From Planctomycetota bacterium (lineage in GTDB: Bacteria > Planctomycetota > Phycisphaerae > Sedimentisphaerales > Anaerobacaceae), in assembly GCA_026386835.1 (NCBI GenBank), contig JAPLMV010000252.1:1-5918 (forward strand): a stretch of 5,918 bases of DNA. The letters run 5' to 3'. The notes below the pieces were generated by a model. That model had not been told where the DNA came from. It ran no database searches and saw only the letters and a program-made list of their open reading frames with translations. Below, one piece after another: positions 1 through 5,358 of this stretch. The stretch's first letter is position 1. The number at the start of each line of letters is the position of its first letter. The position numbers were made by a program, and so were the translations under genes.

Positions 1-3
1 TCC

Positions 4-45
4 CTATTCTCTATCCGCTATATGCTATATGCTATCCGCTATTTT
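4..45. repeat. Heptamer tandem tract, CTAT-NNN x6
   Basis: Six consecutive 7-nt units in exact register all begin with CTAT: CTATTCT, CTATCCG, CTATATG, CTATATG, CTATCCG, CTATTTT. The first four bases are invariant and the last three vary. It resembles the short tandemly repeated heptamers (STRRs) described in cyanobacteria, but the unit is degenerate. It may continue beyond the left edge of the window. Confidence 0.8.
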
Positions 46-127
46 CCCGACCAAACACGCAGCTTCGCCCCTTTATAGGGACGCTCTTTTTCTGTCCTCG
101 TTTGGAGTATGGAATTTTTATTCTCTT

Positions 128-155
128 ATTCTGAGTTCTGTGTTCTGTGTTCTTT
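128..155. repeat. Heptamer tandem tract, NTTCTNN x4
   Basis: Four units in 7-nt register: ATTCTGA, GTTCTGT, GTTCTGT, GTTCTTT, with a TTCT core. A further ATTCTCT at 120-126 is offset by one extra base. Same period as the tract at 4-45 but a different word. Confidence 0.7.
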
Positions 156-200
156 TTTTATGGATTTCGAGCGTAGAAACTATGAGTTACAGACAATCTG

Positions 201-325
201 TGTTTTTTGCTCGGCTTAAACAAAGAAGCCCGTGTCTTTCGGGATTCTGCGAGCGAGGCAAAAGGGCATCACAGATGCTTGCATCGAGAATGCCCTTTAC
301 CCAGAACGCAAGCCGAGCAAAAACA
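201..325. repeat. Long inverted repeat with nested hairpin (MITE-like or structured RNA)
   Basis: The outer arms 201-217 and 310-325 pair over 16 bp with one bulged T; the core is GCTCGGCTT against AAGCCGAGC. Inside, TTCTG (245-249) pairs with CAGAA (302-306). A strong inner hairpin pairs AAAGGGCAT (261-269) with ATGCCCTTT (290-298), and GATG (274-277) with CATC (282-285) around a CTTG loop. Just outside, 189-201 forms another small hairpin (ACAGA-CAA-TCTGT). There is no coding signal. It could be a miniature inverted-repeat element or a structured RNA; no promoter or poly-T end decides the strand. Confidence 0.55.
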
Positions 326-399
326 GTGTTAACTTGTGCCATAGGTAACAGTGTTGAAAAAATCTCTGTAGCCAAAAATCTTTCAACCAAAAATATCAA

Positions 400-521
400 A
401 TTATGCAAAACAAACCCAATTTTCAAAATACCAAAAACGCTTTAACTTTAGTAAATACAAAGGATTACAACAAATTATGAGATGTGGACTATTATGCAAA
501 ACAAACCCAATCAAACCCAAT
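400..521. repeat. 21-nt direct repeat (two copies) plus tandem CAAACCCAAT
   Basis: The same 21 nt, starting ATTATGCAAAAC and ending AAACCCAAT, occur exactly at 400-420 and 491-511. The second copy is followed at once by another CAAACCCAAT (512-521), so this 10-mer is present three times (411-420, 502-511, 512-521). Both the first and third 10-mers continue into a TTT-rich TTTTCA/TTTCAG stretch. No function is evident; it looks like the remains of a dispersed repeat. Confidence 0.65.
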
Positions 522-545
522 TTCAGTAATAGAAGAGCAGGCAGT

Positions 546-573
546 AGACGCAATACGAGATACGCTTCACGAA
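546..573. repeat. Heptamer tandem tract, NNACGNN x4
   Basis: Four units in 7-nt register: AGACGCA, ATACGAG, ATACGCT, TCACGAA. The central ACG is invariant. It is weaker than the other tracts on its own but has the same period and the same kind of intergenic position. Confidence 0.5.
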
Positions 574-609
574 ATTCGGCCTGGCGACAGTTGAAGAGCT
601 CAAAAATCC

Positions 610-638
610 TTGACAACAAGCCGATAATTTTATAGACT
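610..638 (+). promoter_or_regulatory. Sigma70-like promoter for the Sel1-repeat gene
   Basis: A perfect -35 box TTGACA (610-615) is followed after 17 bp by TAGACT (633-638), which matches TATAAT at four of six positions including the key first T, second A and last T. Transcription would start near 645 and leave a ~100-nt leader before the start codon at 746. This is pattern matching only. Confidence 0.5.
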
Positions 639-745
639 ATCCCTTGAGTACATAAATGAAAACCAAGGCTGGGCGAAAATGTCCCTGTTGGAAAATAGTA
701 GTCTATGCTGAGGTTTTAGAGAAGTATAAAGAAGGAGAACAGAAG

Positions 746-1582
746 ATGAAAAGGCACGCCGTTATTATCACAGTATTAAATCTGGTTCTTGGCTGCGCAA
801 GTTTGGCATTTGCCGATGGACAATATGTTGAATCATTGCGCAGCGACGATGCGGCAAAATGGCAAAAGGCAGTTGAGCAGGGAAACGCAAATGCGATGTT
901 CAACCTCGGCCTGATGTACAAATACGGCTGGGGCGGGGTTACGCAGGACTACAATAAAACGATGGAACTGTACCAAAAAGCCGCAGCGGCGGGAAATTCA
1001 AGGGCAATGTTAGGCATCGGGTGGATGTACAAAAATGGACAAGTTGCCGGCAAAAATGCAGCAGCGGCATTCGATTGGTTTCAAAAGGCCGCCCAAGCGG
1101 GAAATGCGGGCGGAATGTATAACCTCGGATTTGCGTATGAATATGGGGACGGCGTTGAAAAAAATTTGGATAAGGCAATCCAGTGGTACAATAAGGCAGC
1201 GGAAAAAGGTAACAGCGGCGGGATGTTTGCACTCGGTAATTTGTACTATAAAGGCAAAGGGATGGCTGAAGATAAGGCACAGGCAGAGCATTGGTATCAA
1301 AACGCAGCCCAGGCGGGCAATACCGGCGCTATGCTGAATCTTGGCCTGATGTACAAATACGGTCTGGGCGTTGAGCAGAACCAGGATAAGGCGATGGATT
1401 GGCATCTTAAATCGATAGATGCCGGAAATACAAAGGCAATGGTGGCATTGGCGCAAATGTATGACGCCGGTGACTCCTGCTTGAAAGACCACGACCTCGC
1501 ACTAAGCTGGTATAAAAAAGCAGCGGCTATGGGAAATATAATCGCCAGGGAGAAACTTGCCGGCCTTGGCGAAAACTGGTAA
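746..1582 (+). CDS. Exported Sel1-like repeat (SLR/TPR-type) protein
   Basis: This 278-residue protein begins with a likely signal peptide (basic MKRH, hydrophobic core 5-20, AFA cleavage site at residues 21-23), so it probably acts in the periplasm or outside the cell. The mature part is six Sel1-like repeats at residues 47-83, 84-119, 120-155, 156-191, 192-227 and 228-263. Each has the form N-x-x-AM-x-x-LG-x-MY-x-x-G then W-Y-x-K-A-A-x-x-G. All are 36 residues except the first (37). A 15-residue cap follows. Sel1 repeats form alpha/alpha solenoids that bind other proteins; no enzyme domain is present, so the partner is unknown. The start at 746 is preferred over the in-frame ATG at 656 because AAGGAG (732-737) lies 8 nt upstream and the signal peptide begins there. 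A lipobox reading (VLGC, Cys17) is possible but poor. The gene stands alone and converges on the cyclophilin gene. Confidence 0.88.
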   Translation: MKRHAVIITVLNLVLGCASLAFADGQYVESLRSDDAAKWQKAVEQGNANAMFNLGLMYKYGWGGVTQDYNKTMELYQKAAAAGNSRAMLGIGWMYKNGQVAGKNAAAAFDWFQKAAQAGNAGGMYNLGFAYEYGDGVEKNLDKAIQWYNKAAEKGNSGGMFALGNLYYKGKGMAEDKAQAEHWYQNAAQAGNTGAMLNLGLMYKYGLGVEQNQDKAMDWHLKSIDAGNTKAMVALAQMYDAGDSCLKDHDLALSWYKKAAAMGNIIAREKLAGLGENW

Positions 1583-1600
1583 CTATAACTTGACGTTAAC

Positions 1601-1671
1601 TGTCATTCCCGCGAAAGCGGGATCCAGACCGTAATATAAACTATTGGATACCTGCTTTCGCAGGTATGACA
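1601..1671. repeat. REPIN/MITE-like element, two inverted GAAA-loop hairpins
   Basis: The 71-bp element starts TGTCAT and ends ATGACA. The left half (1601-1626) and the reverse complement of the right half (1671-1645) share the pattern TGTCAT-x-CC-x-GCGAAAGC-x-GG and then ATCCA. Each half is a hairpin: CCCGC-GAAA-GCGGG at 1608-1621, and on minus ATACCTGC-GAAA-GCAGGTAT at 1667-1648 (8-bp stem). The left copy seems to have lost one A after GCGGG. Such paired palindromes are typical of REPIN-type elements mobilised by RAYT transposases. It lies between convergent genes, where its hairpins could also protect 3' ends or weakly terminate. There is no U-tract, so it is not a standard terminator. Confidence 0.8.
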
Positions 1672-1692
1672 AGTCGTTTCGGTCAGTTTGAG

Positions 1693-2286
1693 TTACTTAC
1701 CGGAAATAACCCTGGCGGATTTTATCACCACCGGCTCAACAGGAACATCGGACTGGGGGCCTTTTTGCGAGGTTTTGACAGCGGCGATTTTATCGACCAC
1801 ATCCATGCCTTCAATAACTTTGCCGAAAACGGCATAACCGGGATTTTGCATACCAGCGTAATTGAGAAAATCATTATTTTTATGGTTGATGAAAAACTGG
1901 GCGGTTGCGCTATTGGGGTCATTGGTGCGGGCCATAGCAATAGTGCCGCGGTCGTTTTTCAAACCGTTCTTAGCTTCGTTAACAATCGGCTCGTGAGTTT
2001 TTTTCTGCTGCATATCGGATTTAAAGCCTCCGCCCTGTATCATAAAGTTCGGTATGACCCTGTGAAATATCGTACCGTCATAAAAGCCCTCCTCGGCATA
2101 GCGGAGGAAATTTTTCACGGTCACTGGTGCTGCCTTTTCATTTAGTTCGATAACAATGTCACCCATGCTTGTTTCAAGTTTCACTTTTTTTACCTCCGAA
2201 ATTTTCTGGTTGGGGTCACTGCCTGCGGCAAAAGCAACTGCTGCGATTGCAAAAACTACCAGCAATTCAATAAATTTTTTTGTCAT
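1693..2286 (-). CDS. ppiA: Periplasmic peptidyl-prolyl cis-trans isomerase, cyclophilin (PpiA type)
   Basis: This is a 197-residue cyclophilin catalysing cis-trans isomerisation of X-Pro bonds. An N-terminal signal peptide (MTKKF, hydrophobic 6-20, cleavage around AFA-AG at 20) places it in the periplasm. The catalytic signature FHRVIPNFMIQGGG (residues 74-87) carries Arg76, Phe81, Met82 and Gln84. It is followed by the MQQKK loop, GTIAMAR (114-120), SATAQFFIN (126-134) and GYAVFGKV (150-157), closely resembling E. coli PpiA. Phe at 154 takes the place of the Trp found in eukaryotic cyclophilins, as is common in bacteria. The start at ATG 2286 is favoured over an in-frame TTG at 2301 because GAAAGG lies 7 nt upstream. 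It is 51 nt downstream of the dehydrogenase on the same strand and may be the last gene of the lpx transcript or have its own promoter in the AT-rich gap. A role in outer-membrane protein folding is inference. Confidence 0.93.
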   Translation of the reverse strand: MTKKFIELLVVFAIAAVAFAAGSDPNQKISEVKKVKLETSMGDIVIELNEKAAPVTVKNFLRYAEEGFYDGTIFHRVIPNFMIQGGGFKSDMQQKKTHEPIVNEAKNGLKNDRGTIAMARTNDPNSATAQFFINHKNNDFLNYAGMQNPGYAVFGKVIEGMDVVDKIAAVKTSQKGPQSDVPVEPVVIKSARVISGK

Positions 2287-2304
2287 ATTTGTGCCTTTCA
2301 ATTA

Positions 2305-2332
2305 AATAATCGATAATCAGTTATCAATAATC
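2305..2332. repeat. Heptamer tandem tract, (NN)TAATC-like x4
   Basis: Four units in exact 7-nt register: AATAATC, GATAATC, AGTTATC, AATAATC, all ending TNATC. A looser AAAGATT follows at 2333-2339 and runs into the dehydrogenase stop codon. The tract fills most of the gap between the dehydrogenase and ppiA, so it lies in the ppiA leader or promoter region. Confidence 0.7.
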
Positions 2333-2337
2333 AAAGA

Positions 2338-3351
2338 TTAGTCCCATTTATGTTCTTTCATAGAGGCGAGAATCATTTCCGCGCATTCCATTGCGGCAAG
2401 GCCGTCTTCCGCGGTGACTTCAGGTTTTTGTGATTTGTCGGCAACGGCCTTTAGGAAGGCCTCCTGCTCAAGGCGCAGGGGTTCTTTGTCGTCGATTTGA
2501 AGCTGCTCGATATGGAGCAGGTCGGTCCAGTTGGTGGTCAAAAGCGCAAGTTTTCCGCCCGTTTGAAGCTCTTTTATTTTTTTTACAACGTCAATGTTTG
2601 GGGCAGTTTTTATGACGGTGCCGGTTTTTTTGAAATAGTCAAGACTGAGATATGCCTGCCTGCTGAATACGCGGACTTTTCTTTCAGTCTTCAGGGCAAG
2701 GCGGGAAGCGGTAACATTGGCGATACACCCGTTTTCGAATGTAATTCTCGCATTGCAGATATCCTCTTTATCGTCGGCAATGACACCAATTCCGACAGCT
2801 TCGACCTTTTTGACTTTGCTTGAGGCAAGCGAAAGAATAATGTCTATATCGTGAATCATCACATCGAGCACAACGCCGATATCGGTCGAGCGGAAGGGAT
2901 AGGGACTTATTCGGTGTGCCTCGATAAACTTGGGTTCGATATTCAGCCGCTTGATTGCCTGGATTACTGGGTTGCAGCGCTCGGAGTGCCCTACCGCAAC
3001 GACAACATTATTTTTTTGTGCGAGGTCAACTATCTGCCTGGCCTGCTCGACGCCGGCAGCGAGGGGCTTTTCAATCATTACGGCAATTTTATTTTCCAAA
3101 AATATTTTGGCAAGTTCAAAATGATAAACAGTCGGTGCCGATATGGTGACAGCATCGACCCTGCCAAGCAACTCTTTACAGTCTGCGAAGGCATCGCATT
3201 TATATTTTTTCGCCAGTTCCTTCGCTTTTTTTATGTCAATATCAACAATAGCGACAAGTCTGCTCTGAGACAACTGGTCATAGACCTTGGCATGAATAGC
3301 GCCCATTTTGCCGGCACCAACAACCGCTGTTCTTATTTTCGTATCCTGCAT
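2338..3351 (-). CDS. Gfo/Idh/MocA-family NAD(P)-dependent dehydrogenase, candidate UDP-GlcNAc 3-dehydrogenase (GnnA-like)
   Basis: This 337-residue protein has the two-domain Gfo/Idh/MocA layout. The Rossmann domain carries the nucleotide-binding loop VGAGKMG (residues 11-17), a beta-strand ending in Asp (AIVDID, 34-39) that suggests NAD preference, and the EKP motif (94-96), whose Lys is catalytic in the family. GHSERCNP (121-128) and LDVMIHDIDIIL (162-173) follow, the latter containing the family's Asp163 and His167. The length is normal and it appears intact. It sits 38 nt after lpxA. In Acidithiobacillus ferrooxidans the related oxidoreductase gene gnnA lies between lpxA and lpxB and, with the aminotransferase GnnB, makes UDP-GlcNAc3N for amide-linked lipid A. 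That role is likely by context, but no gnnB is visible, and the family is too broad to fix the substrate. Its start codon and SD lie inside a heptamer tract. Confidence 0.85.
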   Translation of the reverse strand: MQDTKIRTAVVGAGKMGAIHAKVYDQLSQSRLVAIVDIDIKKAKELAKKYKCDAFADCKELLGRVDAVTISAPTVYHFELAKIFLENKIAVMIEKPLAAGVEQARQIVDLAQKNNVVVAVGHSERCNPVIQAIKRLNIEPKFIEAHRISPYPFRSTDIGVVLDVMIHDIDIILSLASSKVKKVEAVGIGVIADDKEDICNARITFENGCIANVTASRLALKTERKVRVFSRQAYLSLDYFKKTGTVIKTAPNIDVVKKIKELQTGGKLALLTTNWTDLLHIEQLQIDDKEPLRLEQEAFLKAVADKSQKPEVTAEDGLAAMECAEMILASMKEHKWD

Positions 3352-3368
3352 CTGGTATCCAGTATCCT
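3341..3368 (-). repeat. Heptamer tract running through the dehydrogenase start codon
   Basis: Read on minus, four units lie in exact 7-nt register: AGGATAC (3368-3362), TGGATAC (3361-3355), CAGATGC (3354-3348), AGGATAC (3347-3341). The ATG of the dehydrogenase (3351-3349) lies within the third unit and codons 2-4 in the third and fourth. The only SD-like sequences are in the repeat itself: TGGA with a 6-nt spacer, or AGGA with a 13-nt spacer. The repeat has therefore either grown over the translation start or created it. Confidence 0.65.
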
Positions 3369-3389
3369 ATTTTCAGGAGATATAGTCTT

Positions 3390-4208
3390 TTAGTGTCTGA
3401 ATTTTTCGAGGTATCTGCCGAACCGCTGTTCGCTGCTTTTGAGTATCATCTCGACCATTGCCCTGACATTCTCATCAAGACCTTCCTCCTGTGCCATTGC
3501 TTTGGCGTTTTCGAGGAGAGGTGTCTTTTGGCGATAAAGTTTTCTATATGCTTCCATTACATTTTGCTGCTGTTGTAAGTTAAGACCTGCCCGCATCATA
3601 CCACGTTTATTGACGCCACGCACCTCAGTCGGGTAATGGCCGCTAATAATCAAAAACGGCGAGATATCACGGTTAATCCCGGCAAGGGCTGTTGCATAGC
3701 ACCACTTTCCAACGGTTACGAACTGATGCATGACAACTAAGCCGCTAAACCAGACTCCGGTTTCGATTTTGCAGTGTCCGCTAATCTGGTTATAATTGCT
3801 CATCACCAGCTTATCCTCGAGTATACAGTCATGGCCTATATGAACGCCTATCATAAGGAGATTTTCATTTCCTATTTTTGTAAATTCGCCGGCATGCATG
3901 CTTGGATGAATGGTTACCTGTTCACGAATTGTATTTCCATCGCCTATTACAAGTTTGCCGAAAGGGGAATCGGCTTTTAATCCGAGTATCTGGGGATTTC
4001 CGCCGATTACGCACATTGGGAAAAATCTGTTGTCTTTCCCGATTTTTACATCCTTACCGATAACGACATTGGAGTACAGAATGCTATTTTCACCGATAGA
4101 GACGCCGCTTTCGACAACGCAGTGCGGGCCGATTATCACACCTGATGCCAATTGAGCATCTTTATGAACGACAGATGTCGGATGTATTTGAGTAGTTTGA
4201 GTAGCCAT
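3390..4208 (-). CDS. lpxA: Acyl-ACP--UDP-N-acetylglucosamine O-acyltransferase (LpxA)
   Basis: LpxA carries out the first step of lipid A synthesis in the cytoplasm: transfer of a 3-hydroxyacyl chain from ACP to the 3-position of UDP-GlcNAc (or the 3-amino analogue). The 272-residue protein opens with IHPTSVV (8-14) and continues as a left-handed beta-helix of hexapeptide repeats to about 190, then an alpha-helical C-terminal domain (~208-272). IREQVTIH (94-101), NLLMIGVHIGHDC (116-128) with catalytic His126 (His125 in E. coli), and HQF (161-163) are present. Ala174 sits where E. coli has Gly173, the position known to act as an acyl-chain ruler. The start at ATG 4208 is chosen because AGGTG lies 9 nt upstream; an in-frame GTG at 4220 would overlap that SD. 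It follows the fabZ remnant by 30 nt and precedes the GnnA-like gene, so it is part of the lpx operon. Confidence 0.96.
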   Translation of the reverse strand: MATQTTQIHPTSVVHKDAQLASGVIIGPHCVVESGVSIGENSILYSNVVIGKDVKIGKDNRFFPMCVIGGNPQILGLKADSPFGKLVIGDGNTIREQVTIHPSMHAGEFTKIGNENLLMIGVHIGHDCILEDKLVMSNYNQISGHCKIETGVWFSGLVVMHQFVTVGKWCYATALAGINRDISPFLIISGHYPTEVRGVNKRGMMRAGLNLQQQQNVMEAYRKLYRQKTPLLENAKAMAQEEGLDENVRAMVEMILKSSEQRFGRYLEKFRH

Positions 4209-4217
4209 GTATTTTTT

Positions 4218-4222
4218 CACCT
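4218..4222 (-). promoter_or_regulatory. Ribosome-binding site fixing the lpxA start
   Basis: AGGTG on minus lies 9 nt before ATG 4208. The alternative in-frame GTG (4220-4218) overlaps this SD and has no SD of its own, so the shorter protein is preferred. Confidence 0.7.
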
Positions 4223-4238
4223 AAAATCTGAACCTTCC

Positions 4239-4488
4239 TTATATCTTATCATCATCTACAAGCATAAACATAATATCCGCTTCGGCTGCAACGATTTCGC
4301 CGACCATCGCCATACAGCGACATTGAGCGGTTCTTTTTCTGACCCTGACGGTCTCGGCGGTAAGAATAAGCTGATCGCCGGGGACAACGGCTTTGCGTAA
4401 TTTTACATTATCCATACCGAGGAGCATTGCAAGCTAAGGGATACCTGTGCGGGAGAATCCTTGAAATCTTGCGGATGTCCAATAAGGC
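4239..4488 (-). pseudogene. fabZ: fabZ domain, broken: internal deletion plus frameshift
   Basis: FabZ dehydrates 3-hydroxyacyl-ACP to trans-2-enoyl-ACP. Its N-terminal strand is fused to LpxC as LLDIRKISRILPHRYPL (LpxC residues 292-308). Past 4435 the frame reads seven or so unrelated residues and stops at 4408. The FabZ C-terminus resumes one frame over: after an in-frame TAG (4436-4434) come LAMLLGMDNVKLRK, VVPGDQL and EADIMFMLVD, ending at 4239. Against E. coli FabZ, roughly residues 24-88 are missing, including the GHFP His and the Glu of the LILEA helix, so this locus cannot encode an active dehydratase. The tail could in principle be translated as a 62-residue peptide from ATG 4427, but no SD is evident. 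Either a real inactivating deletion of ~200 nt or an assembly or read-collapse error would explain it. Confidence 0.85.
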
Positions 4489-5358
4489 ATCAGTGCCGGA
4501 TTTTGTCAGCCTGTCCTGTCTCTGAGCGGCTTCATAAAGTTTTTTTGCAAGCTGCTGGTTGAGCGAATGACCGCTTTTATAGGCGACAATCCTGCCCTTT
4601 ACGCTGCGGCCGACCAGGCCGAGGTCGCCTATCAAATCAACGATTTTGTGCCTGACGCATTCGTTTGGAAATATGAAGCTATTTTTAATGGGGCCGTCTG
4701 AATCTATTACAAGAATATCACGCGGGCTAAGATGCGTTCCAATGCCGTGTGCCTGGAATTGCTTTGCCTCAGCTTCGAGCAGGAAGGTTCTTGCGAGCGC
4801 CAGATTCTTTTCAAAATTCTCCGCAGTTACCCTGCAACTATAAATCTGCCTGCCGATGCCGGTATGGCCGCCATAATCCAAATCGTATGTTATATTAAGA
4901 GCATCATCTGCGTAGGGCAGGGCATATATTGATGCACCGCCGTCGGTAATACTAATCTCCTCGGCAACAACAAATTCTTTTCGCGGTGCCTGCTGCTCGA
5001 CGAATCCGATGTCCTTGAGGACATCGAAATATTCGCCGCTGTTGGACTGGCTTGATGGCAGTTCAGGTCCCGAGACTTCCACAATAATATTGTCTATTTC
5101 GAGTGCATTGATAGCAGCCATGCAATGCTCGATTGTTTCAATGCAAACAGACCCCTTGCGCAAAGTAGTACGTCGGCTTCGTTCGGCGATATTTTCAGCG
5201 ACAGCGATGATGCGGACAGGCTCCGGTAAATCAGTTCGTACAAAAACCACACCTGTATCTGCGAGAGCGGGCCTGAAAATCAGACCAGCATCCTTTCCGC
5301 CGAATAAACCTTTACCGGAAATTTTGCCTTCAGCTTTTATTGTCTTCTGGAGCTTCAA
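4408..5358 (-). CDS. lpxC: UDP-3-O-acyl-N-acetylglucosamine deacetylase (LpxC), C-terminal FabZ fusion truncated
   Basis: LpxC is the zinc deacetylase of the committed lipid A step. The catalytic part (residues ~1-285) is intact: QKTIKAEGKISGKGLFGG at 4-21, ETIEH with catalytic Glu77 and zinc ligand His78, ARTF (189-192), VRHKIVDLIGD (235-245) with zinc ligands His237 and Asp241 plus Asp245, and KSGHSLN with the general-acid His264. The usual PxMDGSAxPF stretch is replaced by PSSQSNSGEYF (101-111). A linker leads into a FabZ N-terminus that is cut by a frameshift, so this product has 316 residues against the ~450-470 expected of an LpxC-FabZ fusion. The start is TTG at 5358 with GAGGG (5372-5368) 9 nt upstream. 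It overlaps the end of lpxD by 29 nt, suggesting translational coupling. Confidence 0.93.
   Translation of the reverse strand: MKLQKTIKAEGKISGKGLFGGKDAGLIFRPALADTGVVFVRTDLPEPVRIIAVAENIAERSRRTTLRKGSVCIETIEHCMAAINALEIDNIIVEVSGPELPSSQSNSGEYFDVLKDIGFVEQQAPRKEFVVAEEISITDGGASIYALPYADDALNITYDLDYGGHTGIGRQIYSCRVTAENFEKNLALARTFLLEAEAKQFQAHGIGTHLSPRDILVIDSDGPIKNSFIFPNECVRHKIVDLIGDLGLVGRSVKGRIVAYKSGHSLNQQLAKKLYEAAQRQDRLTKSGTDALLDIRKISRILPHRYPLACNAPRYG

Larger units (their letters stand above)
1..609. other. Non-coding, repeat-rich spacer
   Basis: I see no credible gene here. Open frames on both strands (for example 29-445 on plus, 401-619 on minus) have no good ribosome-binding site, no recognisable domain, and run straight through tandem and inverted repeats. 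The stretch holds heptamer-phased tracts at 4-45, 128-155 and 546-573, a long inverted repeat at 201-325, a 9-nt direct repeat AACAGTGTT (322-330 and 347-355), and a 21-nt direct repeat (400-420 and 491-511). It looks like accumulated small repeats, or an untranslated element, upstream of the promoter at 610. Confidence 0.6.

Noticed and set aside
4..45. CRISPR array
   Set aside because: Units are 7 nt with no spacers.
29..445. 138-residue plus-strand open frame in the left spacer
   Set aside because: No SD, no domain, and it reads straight through a heptamer tract and the long inverted repeat; codon content looks like non-coding DNA.
401..619. 72-residue minus-strand open frame
   Set aside because: It reads through the 21-nt direct repeat and has no SD or recognisable motif.
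656..745. Upstream ATG (656) as start of the Sel1 protein
   Set aside because: It would place 30 odd residues before a good signal peptide; the ATG at 746 has AAGGAG at 8 nt.
1010..1492. 160-residue minus-strand frame antisense to the Sel1 gene
   Set aside because: It mirrors the repeat structure of the real gene and has no independent coding evidence.
1666..2145. 159-residue plus-strand frame over ppiA
   Set aside because: Shadow of the cyclophilin gene, whose motifs are unmistakable on minus.
2851..3393. 180-residue plus-strand frame over the dehydrogenase
   Set aside because: Antisense shadow of a gene with clear Rossmann, EKP and DxxxHD motifs.
4239..4427. Independent 62-residue small protein
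   Set aside because: It is plainly the C-terminal third of FabZ and lacks an SD; better treated as part of the broken fusion.
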